From JAIOQJ01 sp963718635 (lineage in GTDB: Bacteria; Planctomycetota; Planctomycetia; Gemmatales; Gemmataceae), in contig OY970367.1 of NCBI GenBank assembly GCA_963718635.1, positions 1,426,001-1,490,000 on the forward strand: a DNA stretch of 64,000 nucleotides, read 5' to 3'. Made by a program: the position numbers and the translations under genes. The notes under the pieces are model-generated. The model made no database searches. It had not been told where the DNA came from and saw only the letters and a list, made by a program, of their open reading frames with translations. How positions within the stretch are numbered: the first letter of the stretch is position 1; each line of letters begins with the position of its first letter. This document shows positions 62,963 through 64,000 of this stretch, piece by piece.

Positions 62963-62987
62963 TCGAGAGCGGAAATCCTTTTCCGCT

Positions 62988-63292
62988 TTAGCGTTGGGCC
63001 GGCGCGGCGCCGGGGCAAATGGACCGCCAAATGGTGGCACCGGGTTGACGTTGCCCCCGTTGACCGGACCACGATTGGCCGGCGCGGCAAGCCCGGCGGT
63101 TTCTTCCTGATAAGCCAATTCTTTAACCAGCGGGAAGCTCGGTTCCTGCGGGAAGTATTGAGGGTAGTGTTCCAGGTAGCGCCCGGAAGGAAGGGTCATG
63201 CCCGCAATATAGGTTTGGCAGCCGGTGAGAACGGACAGAGCCAGTCCCAGGCCGGCGGCTATCAGCATGCGTCCGTGACGGTGGGTCTTCAT
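62988..63292 (-). CDS. Small lipoprotein, C-terminus restored by one base
   Basis: A small envelope lipoprotein. The signal peptide LIAAGLGLALSVLTGC has a lipobox Cys at about 25, followed by QTYIAGMTLPSGRYLEHYPQ and a Pro/Gly-rich tail. The uncorrected frame runs to 62876, through the intrinsic terminator, which is impossible for a normal gene. One missing G in the GCGCCGCGCC run near 63005 gives the ending PFGGPFAPAPAPAQR and a TAA at 62988, just before the terminator. The restored protein is about 100 residues. Confidence 0.78.
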
Positions 63293-63534
63293 AGCCGCAG
63301 TGCTCCCCGGCCAATTGTGTCGGCCTCGCCTAGCGTTCGTTCTCTTCTCTCATTCCTATCGGCCAGAGCCGAGGTGCGAATTGACTGAATTTTTCAGAAA
63401 ATACGATTCGACGGGAAGAAACGATTGGTTCGGTTGACTCGGCAAACAGCGAATTCTAACATAGTTATGCGATTGTCGAGATCGGTGCGGCCGGTGCCGG
63501 TCGCATTCCGAATTGAGGTGGGGAGACGACTCGG

Positions 63535-64000
63535 ATGTCGACCGCTCAGAGAATAGTAGGACCGCGCTACTTCATTCCCCCCTTCGAGCTTCATTGGGAT
63601 TCGGTGTCGAAGCCCTTGCCCATGCGCGAAATCCATGGCCGGGCCGGCCACGCCCAATCGCCTCCCTGGTTCGACACCGGCATGCATGGCATGCCTTTTG
63701 TTTTCACGGAGCACTTGCGCCGCCTCTGTGTCGACATCACCCAGAAATATCGGCCGTTTCAGCACATTGATGTTTCGCGGATTCTCTTCGCGATTACCCA
63801 ATCGCGCAACTATCGCGTTCACGGCTTACAGGCGAAAGTGACGCCGCTCCGCTTTCCAGATGGACATCGGACGCGGCTGCATCGCGGCATTCCGTTTCAA
63901 GTGCAGCAATACTTCTACGACCGCCGCGAAATGTTTTACGTGATGACATTCTGTCTGCCGCGGTTCCTAAATCGCGAGTTTGAGGACAAGTTTGTCACTA
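63535..64000 (+). CDS. Hypothetical protein, 3' end cut by window edge
   Basis: An open frame from ATG 63535 to the window end (155 codons). It starts MSTAQRIVGPRYFIPPFELH and continues GRAGHAQSPPWFDTGMHGMP, RLCVDITQKYRPFQHIDVSR and FYVMTFCLPRFLNREFEDKF. The dense conservation-like pattern of Gly, Trp, His and Phe, and the lack of a signal, suggest a cytoplasmic enzyme. From memory, similar planctomycete proteins continue with an HExxH-like motif and may be metallopeptidases, but this part is beyond the window, so no function is claimed. Confidence 0.75.
   Translation, partial: MSTAQRIVGPRYFIPPFELHWDSVSKPLPMREIHGRAGHAQSPPWFDTGMHGMPFVFTEHLRRLCVDITQKYRPFQHIDVSRILFAITQSRNYRVHGLQAKVTPLRFPDGHRTRLHRGIPFQVQQYFYDRREMFYVMTFCLPRFLNREFEDKFVT

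Overview
The window most resembles the chromosome of a free-living member of the Planctomycetota. The evidence is a DUF1549/DUF1553 protein with an N-terminal cytochrome-c-like CxxCH motif, several secreted PQQ-type beta-propeller proteins, a transmembrane Ser/Thr kinase of planctomycete architecture, zinc-ribbon/FHA and zinc-ribbon/PP2C proteins, a fused ResB-CcsA protein, and many palindromic GC-rich intergenic repeats. The DNA is moderately GC-rich and genes use ATG, TTG and a few other starts. I cannot place it below phylum from sequence alone.

Layout. 1-5.2 kb: a partial hypothetical gene, chorismate synthase (aroC), a membrane acyltransferase and a two-propeller sugar dehydrogenase. 5.6-16 kb: an accessory/defence region with two hypothetical genes, a DUF7689-like remnant, a type I restriction-modification system (hsdR-hsdS, then hsdM) interrupted by an oppositely oriented anti-phage dCTP deaminase gene and a 64-residue ORF, and remnants of toxin-antitoxin modules (DUF104-like, DUF433/DUF5615). 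16-21 kb: a giant Lys/Glu/Ala-rich secreted protein with a KMGEP repeat and a Met/Gly tail, and a prenyltransferase-repeat protein. 21-31 kb: two consecutive zinc-ribbon signal peptidases I, a YbgC-type thioesterase, a patatin lipoprotein, a phospholipase-D-type nuclease, a Ser/Thr kinase and two membrane proteins. 31-34 kb: aroA-truA-asd in one orientation. 34.5-38 kb: a GT14-like glycosyltransferase, a repeat field and a group II intron with its reverse transcriptase. 38-50 kb: a lipoprotein, the CcsB-CcsA cytochrome c assembly fusion, a BshB1-like deacetylase, a DUF559 endonuclease-like protein, the DUF1549/DUF1553 protein, a PQQ-propeller protein and a GspE/PilB ATPase. 50-52.4 kb: a HigB-HigA toxin-antitoxin operon with two operator palindromes and a downstream nucleotidyltransferase-like gene. 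52.5-64 kb: an inositol-monophosphatase-family enzyme, two tandem TolC-family proteins, tRNA-Thr(CGU), another PQQ-propeller protein, the FHA and pseudokinase-PP2C proteins, a small lipoprotein with a clear terminator, and a partial gene at the right edge.

Many genes, including ones expected to be indispensable (aroA, a signal peptidase), carry a single-base frameshift. Most can be restored by adding one base to a short homopolymer. I read these as sequencing/assembly errors and describe each gene across its full restored extent, noting the break. The best candidates for new biology are the dCTP deaminase inside a split type I RM locus, the HigBA/nucleotidyltransferase operon, the zinc-ribbon signal peptidase pair, the pseudokinase-PP2C fusion beside the FHA protein, and palindromic repeats that have entered coding sequence in at least three places.
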